Below are positions 24,345 to 32,333 of a stretch of 36,129 nt of DNA, one piece after another. Origin of the DNA: an uncultured Endomicrobiia bacterium (lineage in GTDB: Bacteria; Elusimicrobiota; Endomicrobiia; DTEH01). The DNA lies in the NCBI GenBank assembly GCA_938074745.1, contig CALJEJ010000079.1, positions 1 through 36,129 of the forward strand. The letters run 5' to 3'. The notes below the pieces were generated by a model. It searched no databases, had not been told where the DNA came from, and was given only the letters and a program-made list of their open reading frames with translations. Within the stretch, counting starts at the first letter, position 1. Each line of letters opens with the position of its first letter. Both the position numbers and the translations under genes were made by a program.

Positions 24345-24785
24345 TCACCCTTTATTTAGTTGTTGTTTTACGAGCGAAATAATTTCTTTATCTGATTTAT
24401 ATGACAAGATCTCTGTTACTTTATCAAGGTCTATCCATAAAACTTCATCTACTTCCTTAATACCACAAGAGGAATCTGACAAATGAATACCACGTGGAAT
24501 TTCTATAGGTTGCATTAAATACCAAGTAACTTGCTTTAATATTTTTTCTCCTTTGTATACAAACCAATATTTTATATTTTTTATTTTTTTTATGATTTTA
24601 CATTTTACTCCGGTCTCTTCTTCAACTTCGCGTAATGCAGCATCTTGAGAACTTTCTTTAGGTTCAATGTGTCCTTTAGGAAAAGTGTAGACAACTTCAT
24701 TTTTTAAATTTTTTGTCTTAATCACCAATACTTGGTTATTATTAATTACAATTCCGCCAGAAGAAAATTCTAATTTCGTTTTCAT
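24345..24785 (-). CDS. Nudix hydrolase
   Basis: A 146-residue Nudix protein with a complete Nudix box (GX5EX7REUXEEXGU): GHIEPKE at about residue 38, then ALREVEEETGV. The family cleaves nucleoside diphosphates linked to another group; the compact size and KTKNLKNEVVYTFPKG region suggest a MutT- or Ap4A-hydrolase-like enzyme, but the substrate cannot be told. It overlaps the nitroreductase gene by four bases and precedes tyrS, an arrangement compatible with clearing aminoacylation by-products such as Ap4A (inference). Confidence 0.9.
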   Translation of the reverse strand: MKTKLEFSSGGIVINNNQVLVIKTKNLKNEVVYTFPKGHIEPKESSQDAALREVEEETGVKCKIIKKIKNIKYWFVYKGEKILKQVTWYLMQPIEIPRGIHLSDSSCGIKEVDEVLWIDLDKVTEILSYKSDKEIISLVKQQLNKG

Positions 24786-25297
24786 TCAATACAGTATTTA
24801 TCCCAGTATAAAACTTCTTTCAATGATTTCTTTTTTATATTTTGTACTCTTTTTAATTCATTTTCTTCAGGATAACCTAACGAAATTAAACTTACAAGTT
24901 TATAATCCGAAGGAACATTTAACATTTTTCTAATTTCTTCACAATAAAATTTTTTATCGCCTGCAATCCAACAACTTCCTATACCATAATCCCACGCAGC
25001 AAGCAAAATATTTTGTGTAGCAGCAGAACCATCTTCTAAATAATATTTTGTAGATTTACAAAATACTGCTATACAAACATTTGCCTGAGTAATAAATTTA
25101 CCATAATCAGTAATATCTGAAATTTTTGATTTTAATTTTTTGTCTTTTATAACAATGAATATCCAAGGTTGTAAATTGTTTGCTGTTGGCGCTAATCTAG
25201 CACAGTCAATTATGTCTTCAATAATTTCTCTAGGAATGTCTTTGTCAATATATTTTCTAATACTTCTTCGTGTTTTTAAAAGTTTTATTCCTTCCAT
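24782..25297 (-). CDS. Nitroreductase family FMN oxidoreductase
   Basis: A 171-residue flavoprotein of the nitroreductase superfamily. The N-terminus has LLKTRRSIRKYIDKDIP, which binds the FMN phosphate, then ARLAPTANNLQPW, another FMN-contact block, and the middle has AAWDYGIGSCWIAG. It is short but complete for the minimal group. Physiological substrate unknown; the family reduces quinones, nitro compounds or flavins with NAD(P)H. It starts four bases after the MFS gene and overlaps the Nudix gene. Confidence 0.9.
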   Translation of the reverse strand: MEGIKLLKTRRSIRKYIDKDIPREIIEDIIDCARLAPTANNLQPWIFIVIKDKKLKSKISDITDYGKFITQANVCIAVFCKSTKYYLEDGSAATQNILLAAWDYGIGSCWIAGDKKFYCEEIRKMLNVPSDYKLVSLISLGYPEENELKRVQNIKKKSLKEVLYWDKYCIE

Positions 25298-25301
25298 TTT
25301 T

Positions 25302-26459
25302 TTATTTCAATAGAAATATCATCAGCAAAAATGAAAAAAATGATATTATACTGCCAAACACAAACGGTGCTGAATGTCCTATCTTATCCCACAGCATACC
25401 TGCAATAAAACTTGCGGGAAACAACATTAACCCTGTTATTGTATAATGTACTCCTAAAACAGAAGCTTTATACTCTTCAGGTGCTACTTCTGATAAAAAT
25501 GCTTTTTCTTGCCCTTCAACTAAACCTATGTAAATACCGTAAATTATAAATAATATCCATACAAAATTTTTTGTTTCCTCATTCAACATACCAAAAAAGA
25601 AATATACAATACTATACACCAAATATCCTAACAAAATAACCCTTTTTTTACCAATTTTATCACTTATAACACCTGCAGGATATGAAATTATAGCATAAGA
25701 GATATTATACACAAGATACAACAAAATGATTGTTGCAGTTTTGAACCCCACAGTTTTTGATTTCAACAACAAAAATTGGTTTGAAGAATTACCTAACGCA
25801 AATATTGTAGAAATTAAAATGTATTTATTAACTTTTGAAGGAAAAATCTTAAAATTTGCAAAACTAATTTTAGTTTGAGCAATATCTTTATTTACTAATT
25901 GCACTGTATCTTTTACAAAAAATAAAATTATAACTCCTATAGCTGCAGGTATACAAGAAAATAAAAATGTTTTTTTCAATACAACTACGTCATTAATCAC
26001 TGAAGAAATAAAAATATATACAATTATTACCCCACATATCGCACCAAAAGTGTCCATTGCACGATGAAACCCAAACACTCTCCCCTTTTTTTCTTCGTGG
26101 ACAGATTCCGCAATTAACGCATCCCGTGGTGCTGTCCTAACTCCTTTACCAAATCTGTCTACTACACGACTTAATAATACTAAACTCCATGAATTGCTTA
26201 TATACAACAAAAATTTGCCTATCAATGAACTAAAATATCCAACTACAACAAACGGTTTACGTTTTTTAAACTTGTCTGAAACATTGCCTGAAAAAACTTT
26301 TAACAAATTAGACAAACTTTCAGCAATACCTTCTACAATACCAATTAAATAATATGGTGTATTTAATGTTGTAAGATATATACCAACCAACGGATATACC
26401 ATCTCTGAAGAAATGTCAGTAAACAAACTTGTTAACCCTAATAAAAATATATTTTTCAT
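25302..26459 (-). CDS. MFS transporter, first gene of the long run
   Basis: A 385-residue major facilitator with about 12 hydrophobic segments. The N-terminal block GLTSLFTDISSEMVYPL and GIVEGIAESLSNLLKVFSG, with the loop motif SDKFKKRKP and RVVDRFGKGVRTAPRDALI, are typical of a conserved bacterial MFS subgroup of unknown substrate. The second half has the matching loop SDKIGKKR. It is the promoter-proximal gene of the 22-kb run, with a candidate promoter at 26480-26509. No ribosome binding site is obvious before the ATG at 26459. Confidence 0.9.
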   Translation of the reverse strand: MKNIFLLGLTSLFTDISSEMVYPLVGIYLTTLNTPYYLIGIVEGIAESLSNLLKVFSGNVSDKFKKRKPFVVVGYFSSLIGKFLLYISNSWSLVLLSRVVDRFGKGVRTAPRDALIAESVHEEKKGRVFGFHRAMDTFGAICGVIIVYIFISSVINDVVVLKKTFLFSCIPAAIGVIILFFVKDTVQLVNKDIAQTKISFANFKIFPSKVNKYILISTIFALGNSSNQFLLLKSKTVGFKTATIILLYLVYNISYAIISYPAGVISDKIGKKRVILLGYLVYSIVYFFFGMLNEETKNFVWILFIIYGIYIGLVEGQEKAFLSEVAPEEYKASVLGVHYTITGLMLFPASFIAGMLWDKIGHSAPFVFGSIISFFSFLLMIFLLK

Positions 26460-26479
26460 AAAATATAAAAATGGATAAA

Positions 26480-26509
26480 GTTATACAAAAATATTTTATA
26501 TTTTTGCAA
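26480..26509 (-). promoter_or_regulatory. Candidate promoter of the 22-kb gene run
   Basis: On the minus strand TTGCAA (26509-26504), an 18-base spacer and TATAAC (26485-26480) precede the MFS start codon at 26459 by about 20 bases. It is the only convincing promoter position at the head of the run. It is back to back with the ndk promoter in a 90-base divergent region. Confidence 0.5.
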
Positions 26510-26513
26510 CAAC

Positions 26514-26543
26514 TTGAATTTATATTTTTTCATTTTGTATATT
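26514..26543 (+). promoter_or_regulatory. Candidate promoter of ndk, placing +1 at the start codon
   Basis: TTGAAT (26514-26519), an 18-base spacer and TATATT (26538-26543) form a plausible sigma70 promoter. The expected transcription start, about seven bases after the -10 box, is at or next to the A of the ATG at 26550. No Shine-Dalgarno sequence precedes that ATG. Confidence 0.5.
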
Positions 26544-26549
26544 TTTTAT

Positions 26550-27080
26550 ATGAAACGAAAAAGTAAAAAACGACATCAATATACTCTTATAATTTTAAAA
26601 CCCGATGCTTTAGTAAAATCACTAACAGGCAATATTCTTACACGTCTTTCGGAAGCAAGGTTAAGAATTATCGCTGCCAAAGTTGTTCGTGTGACACCAG
26701 AACTTGCAAAAAAACATTACGCTCATCTTGTAGATAAACCATTTTTTAACGACCTTTACGAATATTTCTCTGGCAAAATATACGGACCTGATTACGAACG
26801 AGTGTTAGCATTTGTCTATGAAGGTGAAGACGCTATAGAACGTGTTCGCAAGATTGCTGGTGCAACTAACCCGTTAGAAGCAGACCCTACAACCATCCGT
26901 GGTGCATATGGTAGAATAAACAAGAAAGGTATCATGGAAAATTTAATTCATTGTTCCGACTCAGAAGAAGCAGCTGAAAAAGAGATAAAGTTGTGGTTCT
27001 CACCGGATGAAATTATTGAAGAGATATATCCTACAAAAATTGTTGTGGAAAAAAATTATAAACGTCGTGTTTGGGCATAA
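26550..27080 (+). CDS. ndk: Nucleoside diphosphate kinase
   Basis: Ndk balances nucleoside triphosphate pools by phosphate transfer through a histidine. From the ATG at 26550 it has 176 residues, longer than the usual 135-150 because of a basic N-terminal extension (MKRKSKKRHQ) and extra residues in the middle. The phosphorylated histidine is His134 in NLIHCSDSEEAAEKEI; ATNPLEADPTTIRGAYG is the conserved block before it. An upstream in-frame ATG at 26514 is rejected since it adds only hydrophobic, AT-rich sequence lying on the promoter. This is the only plus-strand gene; it ends 13 bases from the end of pilT, which converges on it. Confidence 0.94.
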   Translation: MKRKSKKRHQYTLIILKPDALVKSLTGNILTRLSEARLRIIAAKVVRVTPELAKKHYAHLVDKPFFNDLYEYFSGKIYGPDYERVLAFVYEGEDAIERVRKIAGATNPLEADPTTIRGAYGRINKKGIMENLIHCSDSEEAAEKEIKLWFSPDEIIEEIYPTKIVVEKNYKRRVWA

Positions 27081-27093
27081 GGTAGAAAAAAAA

Positions 27094-28176
27094 TTATAGA
27101 CCTGCTTTTTGAATTAATTTTTTCAACTCTTCAGGGTCTAACGACGCACCTATAGCTTCTTCAAAAGTTATCAACCTTCGTGCATAAAGTTCGGCTAAAG
27201 ATTGATTCATAGTATGCATACCATACTTTGCACCTGTTTGTATATGGGTAAAAATTTGTTCTGGTTTACCTTCACGAATTAAATTCCTTATTGCAGGTGT
27301 TGAAACTAACACTTCTGTTGCCAATACTCTACCTTTACCTGTGGATTTTAACAAAAGTTGTTGAGATATAACTGCTTGTAATACAAACGACAACTGAACA
27401 CGTACTTGTTGTTGTTGATGTGGTGGAAATACATCTATAATACGGTTTATTGAAGAAACAGCATCGTTGGTGTGTAAAGTAGCAAAAACTAAATGTCCAG
27501 TTTCTGCAATGGTTAATGCAGAACTTATTGTTTCCAAGTCACGCATCTCACCTATAAGAATAATATCAGGGTCTTCTCTAAGAACATATTTTAACGCTGT
27601 AGAAAACGATTCTGTATCAGTACCTACTTCGCGTTGGTTTATAATACAATTTTTGTGATGAAACACATATTCAATTGGATCCTCAATTGTAATAATATGG
27701 GCATTTCTGTGTTCGTTAATAAAATTTATCATTGAAGCAAGTGTAGTAGTTTTACCACATCCTGTAGGTCCAGTAACTAATACCAACCCTTTAGGAAGAT
27801 CTACTAATTCTGTAACAATTTTTGGTAAACCTAATTCTTCAAATGTAGGAGGTGTGGTCGGTATTGCTCGTAACACAGCAGCAACTGCTCCTCGTTGACG
27901 AAATACATTCATTCTTATTCTTCCAATGTCTTTTATACCAAAAGAAAGATCTAATTCATTTAAAGTTTCAAACTTTTCTTTTTGTTTATCTGTAAGCACT
28001 GAGTAAACTAACTTCTGACATAACTCTGGTGTTAATTTCTCATATGTTGTAGGTACAAGTTGGCCATCAATACGTAGCATTGGTGGTAAACCTGCAGTAA
28101 GATGTAAATCAGAAGCTTTCTTTTCATGCATTAAAAACAATAAATCTTCTATAGTTAATAATCCTGTAGGTCTCAT
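27094..28176 (-). CDS. pilT: Type IV pilus retraction ATPase PilT
   Basis: A 360-residue hexameric ATPase that disassembles pili and powers twitching. The N-terminal PAS-like domain includes KASDLHLTAGLPP. Walker A is GPTGCGKT (136-143), the Asp box lies around TIEDPIEYVF, Walker B is ILIGEMRDLET and the His box is FATLHTNDA. The PilT-specific C-terminal motif AIRNLIREGK is present, separating it from PilB/GspE. It is the last gene of the coaD-pilB-pilB-pilT cluster, 21 bases after the second pilB. No pilins or PilC are in the window. Confidence 0.96.
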   Translation of the reverse strand: MRPTGLLTIEDLLFLMHEKKASDLHLTAGLPPMLRIDGQLVPTTYEKLTPELCQKLVYSVLTDKQKEKFETLNELDLSFGIKDIGRIRMNVFRQRGAVAAVLRAIPTTPPTFEELGLPKIVTELVDLPKGLVLVTGPTGCGKTTTLASMINFINEHRNAHIITIEDPIEYVFHHKNCIINQREVGTDTESFSTALKYVLREDPDIILIGEMRDLETISSALTIAETGHLVFATLHTNDAVSSINRIIDVFPPHQQQQVRVQLSFVLQAVISQQLLLKSTGKGRVLATEVLVSTPAIRNLIREGKPEQIFTHIQTGAKYGMHTMNQSLAELYARRLITFEEAIGASLDPEELKKLIQKAGL

Positions 28177-28197
28177 AATTATACTCCTTTAATTGAT

Positions 28198-29910
28198 TTA
28201 TTCTTGAATATCGCTTATAGTAACACGTAAAACTTCTTCAATAGTAGTTATTCCTGCCAACATTTTTTTCAAAGCAGATTTTCTTAATGTAGTCATACCG
28301 TTAGAAATTGCTACTTGCCGTATCTCATAATCAGAACGATTATTTAAAATAAGTTCTCGTATACTATCGTTTACTTCCATAACTTCGTAAATTCCTATTC
28401 TACCTTTATACCCATCATTACATTTATCACATCCTTTACCTTTATACAACACAACTTTTTTTTCTCCAGCAACCATTTCGTCAGTAACACCAAGATGGTA
28501 CAATTTCTCTACTGGCACTTCATACGGAATTTTACAATTAGGACAAATTCTTCTAACTAACCTTTGTGCTTCTACTAAAATTAGTGTTGATGAAATAAGA
28601 AACGGGTCAACACCCATATTGTGCAAACGTGTCACAGCAGAAGGTGCATCGTTCGTATGTAAAGTTGAAAACACAAGTTGACCTGTTAACGCTGCTTGAA
28701 CAGCAATTTTTGCTGTTTCAGTATCACGAATCTCGCCTACAAGAATTATATCTGGAGCTTGTCTTAAAAATGCTCTTAAACCACTTGCAAATGTTAACCC
28801 TACATCAGGATTTACATTCACCTGAGTAATCCCGGGAATTATATATTCCACCGGGTCTTCTATAGTCATAATATTTATTTCAGGACGGTTTAAAGTAGAT
28901 ATTGCTGAATACAAAGTTGTAGACTTACCGGAACCTGTTGGTCCTGTAATTAAAATCAAGCCAAAAGGTGAGTTAATTGCACGTTTAAACATTTCTAAAG
29001 TATCCTCTTCAAACCCTAATTTTGCAAGGTCAAGACATAAAGCTGAAGAATCAAGTATCCTTAAAACACACTTTTCACCATACACTACGGGAACTACTGA
29101 AACACGAAAGTCTATTTCTCTGTTATCTACAACCATTTTTATTCTTCCATCTTGAGGTTTTCGTGTTTCAGTAACGTCTAACTTTGACATAATTTTTATT
29201 CTGGCTATAATACTGTTGTAAACTCTATGTGGGAAAAATGCTTCTTCATGAGTTACACCATCAATTCTATATCTTAATCTACATTTTTTTTCAAACGGTT
29301 CTAAATGAATATCTGAAGCTTTTTTTCTTACTGCTGTAACAATAATGTTATTAGTTAATTTTATAATAGGCTCTTCTTCAGCAAGTTTTAACGAAGTTTC
29401 GTCTTCAGAAAAGGTTTCAACTTCAATTTTTGTTTTTTCTTCAGAAGCTATTTTTTCAACAAATTTTTCTATCTCAGGTTCTTCTTGTAATAACAACTTT
29501 TTTATATTTTCTTTAATTTCGTTTGGTGATGCTACTACAGGTTTAATATTATAACCAGTAGCAATTTTTAAATCTTCTACTATGAACAAATTAAACGGGT
29601 CTGGTATTGCTACAGTTAAAGTATTGCTTTTTTTATCGTATTCTAAAGGTAATAAATTGTTTTTTTCCATAAAACTTCGTGGAATATAGTTTAGCATTTC
29701 CTTAGATATATTATATTCAGAAACATACACAAACTCTAACCCTTGTTGTCTAGATAAAAAAGATAATAAAACATCTTCAGTAATGTATCCTAAGTTAACC
29801 AAAATCTGGCCTAATTTTTCGTTTGATTGTTTTTGTATAGTTAGTGCTTCTTCAAGTTGTTCTTTAGTAATAATTTTTGTAGAAACTAACATTTCGCCTA
29901 ATTTTTGCAT
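28198..29910 (-). CDS. pilB: Type IV pilus assembly ATPase (PilB/GspE family), copy 1
   Basis: A 570-residue secretion ATPase. The N-terminal MshEN-type domain has two 24-residue motifs starting KLGEMLV (3-26) and KLGQILV (32-55), separated by exactly five residues. Walker A is GPTGSGKS (323-330), Walker B contains ILVGEIRDTET and the His box is FSTLHTND. A zinc-binding CxxC pair region (CPNC ... CDKC) follows, as in PilB and GspE. Upstream lies a paralogue of similar size (29918-31654); pilT is downstream. Which copy drives pilus extension and which another system cannot be told. Confidence 0.92.
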   Translation of the reverse strand: MQKLGEMLVSTKIITKEQLEEALTIQKQSNEKLGQILVNLGYITEDVLLSFLSRQQGLEFVYVSEYNISKEMLNYIPRSFMEKNNLLPLEYDKKSNTLTVAIPDPFNLFIVEDLKIATGYNIKPVVASPNEIKENIKKLLLQEEPEIEKFVEKIASEEKTKIEVETFSEDETSLKLAEEEPIIKLTNNIIVTAVRKKASDIHLEPFEKKCRLRYRIDGVTHEEAFFPHRVYNSIIARIKIMSKLDVTETRKPQDGRIKMVVDNREIDFRVSVVPVVYGEKCVLRILDSSALCLDLAKLGFEEDTLEMFKRAINSPFGLILITGPTGSGKSTTLYSAISTLNRPEINIMTIEDPVEYIIPGITQVNVNPDVGLTFASGLRAFLRQAPDIILVGEIRDTETAKIAVQAALTGQLVFSTLHTNDAPSAVTRLHNMGVDPFLISSTLILVEAQRLVRRICPNCKIPYEVPVEKLYHLGVTDEMVAGEKKVVLYKGKGCDKCNDGYKGRIGIYEVMEVNDSIRELILNNRSDYEIRQVAISNGMTTLRKSALKKMLAGITTIEEVLRVTISDIQE

Positions 29911-29917
29911 AGTTTAA

Positions 29918-31654
29918 TTATTCCTGAATTTCGTCAGTAAAAGTGTTTTTTACCACTTCTTCAACAGTAGTCACTCCGGATAACAATTTTTTCAATGCCG
30001 ATTCTCTTAAAGTACTCATACCTTGTTTTCTTGCAACTGATTTTATTTCAAAATGTGTTGCTTTTTTTAAAATTAGTTCTTTTATTGCATCTGTACATTC
30101 CAACACTTCACTAACTATTGTTCTACCTCGGTAACCATCTTTACACTTATCACATCCTTTACCTTTATAAATTACTATCTCGTTTAAATTTTTCACCATT
30201 TCTAAAGTAACACCTAAAGGTGCAAGTTGTTCAAAACTAACTTTATATGCTACACGACAATCTTTACATACTTTACGAATAAGTTTCTGAGATACCACAA
30301 CAGTTAATGTTGAAGCTATTAAAAACGGTTCAACACCCATGTTTATCAACCTTGTGATAGCAGAAGCTGCATCGTTCGTGTGCAATGTAGTGAAAACTAA
30401 ATGTCCTGTTAACGCTGCATTTATTGCAATTTCTATAGTTTCTTTATCCCTGATTTCACCTACCATTATAATATCAGGGTCTTGACGTAAAAACGCTCTT
30501 AACGCTGCAGCAAAAGTTAACCCTGCCTTCTCATTAACATTTACCTGATTTATACCATATATCACTGCTTCTACTGGATCTTCCACTGTCATTATGTTAA
30601 CATCAGGGTTATTTAACACATTCAACGCAGAATACAAAGTAGTGGTTTTGCCAGAACCTGTAGGTCCTGTAACTAAAATCATACCGTATGGCTGCTGTAT
30701 CGCTTTTTGAAACAATTTTAACTGGTCTTCTTCAAAACCTAACTCTGACAACGGTAAAGTTAGTGCCTGAGCGTCAATTATTCTTATAGCAACTTTTTCA
30801 CCAAAAGAAGTAGGAACTGTAGATACACGCAAGTTTATCTGCCTACCACTAAAAGTTAATCTTATTCTACCATCCTGCGGTTTTCTACGTTCGGTAATAT
30901 CCAATTTTGACATAATCTTTATTCTTGCAACAATTGATGACAAAAGTTTTCTCGGTAGAGGTTTTTGGTCATGGAACACACCATCTATACGATACCGTAA
31001 ACGAACTTGTTTTTCCTGCGGTTCTATAAGTATATCCGACGCTCTTGAAATTATTGCTTGTTCAATAATATAATTTACTGTTTTAACCACAGGAGCAGAA
31101 TCTGTATCTGTGCTAACATCTTCTTCCTTTTCCTCTTCCACAACTTCTACATTACCAGATTCAAACTGTTGTTCAGCTTGTTTCTCAATTTCTTGTAAAC
31201 TTTCTTTTTTTACATAATACTTATCTATCAACTCCAAAATTTCGCTTTTTTTCGCTATAACTGTTTTTATATTATATTTTGTCATCAACTTAAGATTATC
31301 TATAGCTTCTATATCTAATGGGTCAGATATTGCTACAGTAAGTGTTTTTGTTTCCAAAGAAAATTCTAATGGTATAAGGTGATATGTTTTCACAATTTTT
31401 TCAGGAACAAGAGAAATAACTTCTTTAGGTATCTCTCCATATTCTAATAATGAAACATACTGGATATTAAACTGTTTCGCTAACAAGGCTAACAACATTT
31501 CTTCATCAACAAGTTTCTTATTGATTAAAATTTCGCCAAGTTTTTCTCCGGTACGTTTTTGTTGTTCTAACGCAGTTTCAAGTTGTTCTCTGGTAAGAAT
31601 TCCTAACGAGACAAGCATCTCACCAAGTTTTCTATGAGGAGAAACAAGTTTCAT
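29918..31654 (-). CDS. Type IV pilus assembly ATPase (PilB/GspE family), copy 2
   Basis: A 578-residue paralogue of the neighbouring ATPase, with the same order of domains. MshEN-type motifs are at 9-32 (KLGEMLVSLG) and 38-61 (KLGEILINKK), again with a five-residue spacer. An acidic linker (VVEEEKEEDV) at about 170-180 separates it from the ATPase core, which has Walker A GPTGSGKT (330-337), Walker B IIMVGEIRDKET, the His box FTTLHTND and zinc pairs CKDC and CDKC. It lies three bases after coaD and seven bases before copy 1. It could be PilB, GspE or a pilus variant. Confidence 0.92.
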   Translation of the reverse strand: MKLVSPHRKLGEMLVSLGILTREQLETALEQQKRTGEKLGEILINKKLVDEEMLLALLAKQFNIQYVSLLEYGEIPKEVISLVPEKIVKTYHLIPLEFSLETKTLTVAISDPLDIEAIDNLKLMTKYNIKTVIAKKSEILELIDKYYVKKESLQEIEKQAEQQFESGNVEVVEEEKEEDVSTDTDSAPVVKTVNYIIEQAIISRASDILIEPQEKQVRLRYRIDGVFHDQKPLPRKLLSSIVARIKIMSKLDITERRKPQDGRIRLTFSGRQINLRVSTVPTSFGEKVAIRIIDAQALTLPLSELGFEEDQLKLFQKAIQQPYGMILVTGPTGSGKTTTLYSALNVLNNPDVNIMTVEDPVEAVIYGINQVNVNEKAGLTFAAALRAFLRQDPDIIMVGEIRDKETIEIAINAALTGHLVFTTLHTNDAASAITRLINMGVEPFLIASTLTVVVSQKLIRKVCKDCRVAYKVSFEQLAPLGVTLEMVKNLNEIVIYKGKGCDKCKDGYRGRTIVSEVLECTDAIKELILKKATHFEIKSVARKQGMSTLRESALKKLLSGVTTVEEVVKNTFTDEIQE

Positions 31655-31657
31655 AAT

Positions 31658-32164
31658 TTATTTAGACAAGCGATATTTAGACTTTACCATATCTACGATT
31701 TCCTGTGGAACAAATGGTGTGATATCTCCGTGATATTCTGCAATTTCTTTTACTAAACTTGAAGAGATATAAGTCCATCGTTCATCTGGCATAAGATAAA
31801 TTATCTCTATTTCATTATAAATTTTACGGTTAGTTAATGCCATCTGAAATTCGTACTCAAAATCGCTTACCGCTCTTAACCCACGAAGAACTGTTTTACA
31901 TTTTATACTTTTTAAATAGTCTACTAATAAACCATCAAATGTGTCAACACAAACATTTTTTTGCCATTTTCTTTTATGTATAATAGCATTAAACATTTTA
32001 ACTCTTTCATCTACTGTAAACTTTGGTTTTTTTAATGGGTTAGTGATTATGGCAATTATTATTTTATCAAAAATCTTTGTAGCACGGGAAATTAAATCTA
32101 TATGACCGTTAGTTGGCGGGTCAAAACTGCCAGGATAGACAACTGTTCTTTGTTTAGGTTTCAT
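31658..32164 (-). CDS. coaD: Phosphopantetheine adenylyltransferase
   Basis: CoaD makes dephospho-CoA from 4'-phosphopantetheine and ATP, the fourth step of coenzyme A synthesis. It has 168 residues, near the normal 160. The nucleotidyl-transfer motif is YPGSFDPPTNGHIDLI with the TxGH-type NGH, and YISSSLVKEIAEYHGD is the matching ISS block near the C-terminus. It follows the tRNA-Asp gene by 33 bases and is read in the same direction, so it may share the tRNA promoter. A weak AAACTT/AAGTTT inverted repeat lies between them. Confidence 0.96.
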   Translation of the reverse strand: MKPKQRTVVYPGSFDPPTNGHIDLISRATKIFDKIIIAIITNPLKKPKFTVDERVKMFNAIIHKRKWQKNVCVDTFDGLLVDYLKSIKCKTVLRGLRAVSDFEYEFQMALTNRKIYNEIEIIYLMPDERWTYISSSLVKEIAEYHGDITPFVPQEIVDMVKSKYRLSK

Positions 32165-32197
32165 TTACAAAAACTTAAATTTTTTTCTACAAGTTTA

Positions 32198-32273
32198 CGG
32201 GGACGACGAGATTTGAACTCGCGATCTCCGGCTTGACAGGCCGGTGTGTTAGACCAGGCTACACCACGTCCCC
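32198..32273 (-). tRNA. tRNA-Asp (anticodon GTC)
   Basis: The 76-nt sequence folds as a standard cloverleaf: acceptor stem GGGGACG/CGTCCCC, D arm closed by GTGT/ACAC, anticodon stem CCGGC/GCCGG with loop CTGTCAA (anticodon GTC), five-base variable loop and T arm GCGAG-TTCGAAT-CTCGT. The discriminator base is G, as expected for tRNA-Asp. CCA is not encoded. Confidence 0.96.
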
Positions 32274-32297
32274 CTACAGAATTAAACAAGATTAACT

Positions 32298-32325
32298 TTT
32301 ATAAAATAAATTTCTAATTTTTCAA
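32298..32325 (-). promoter_or_regulatory. Candidate promoter of tRNA-Asp
   Basis: TTGAAA (32325-32320), a 16-base spacer and TATAAA (32303-32298) lie about 25 bases before the tRNA 5' end on the minus strand. The position, between the permease stop and the tRNA, fits. coaD and the pilus genes may be read from it too. Confidence 0.5.
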
Positions 32326-32333
32326 TGTTATAA

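Noticed and set aside
27081-27093. Bidirectional terminator between convergent ndk and pilT
   Set aside because: The 13-base gap contains only an A-rich run; I could not find a stem with a T-run on either strand.
32165-32197. Terminator between tRNA-Asp and coaD
   Set aside because: The AAACTT/AAGTTT repeat has a short AT-only stem; too weak to call.
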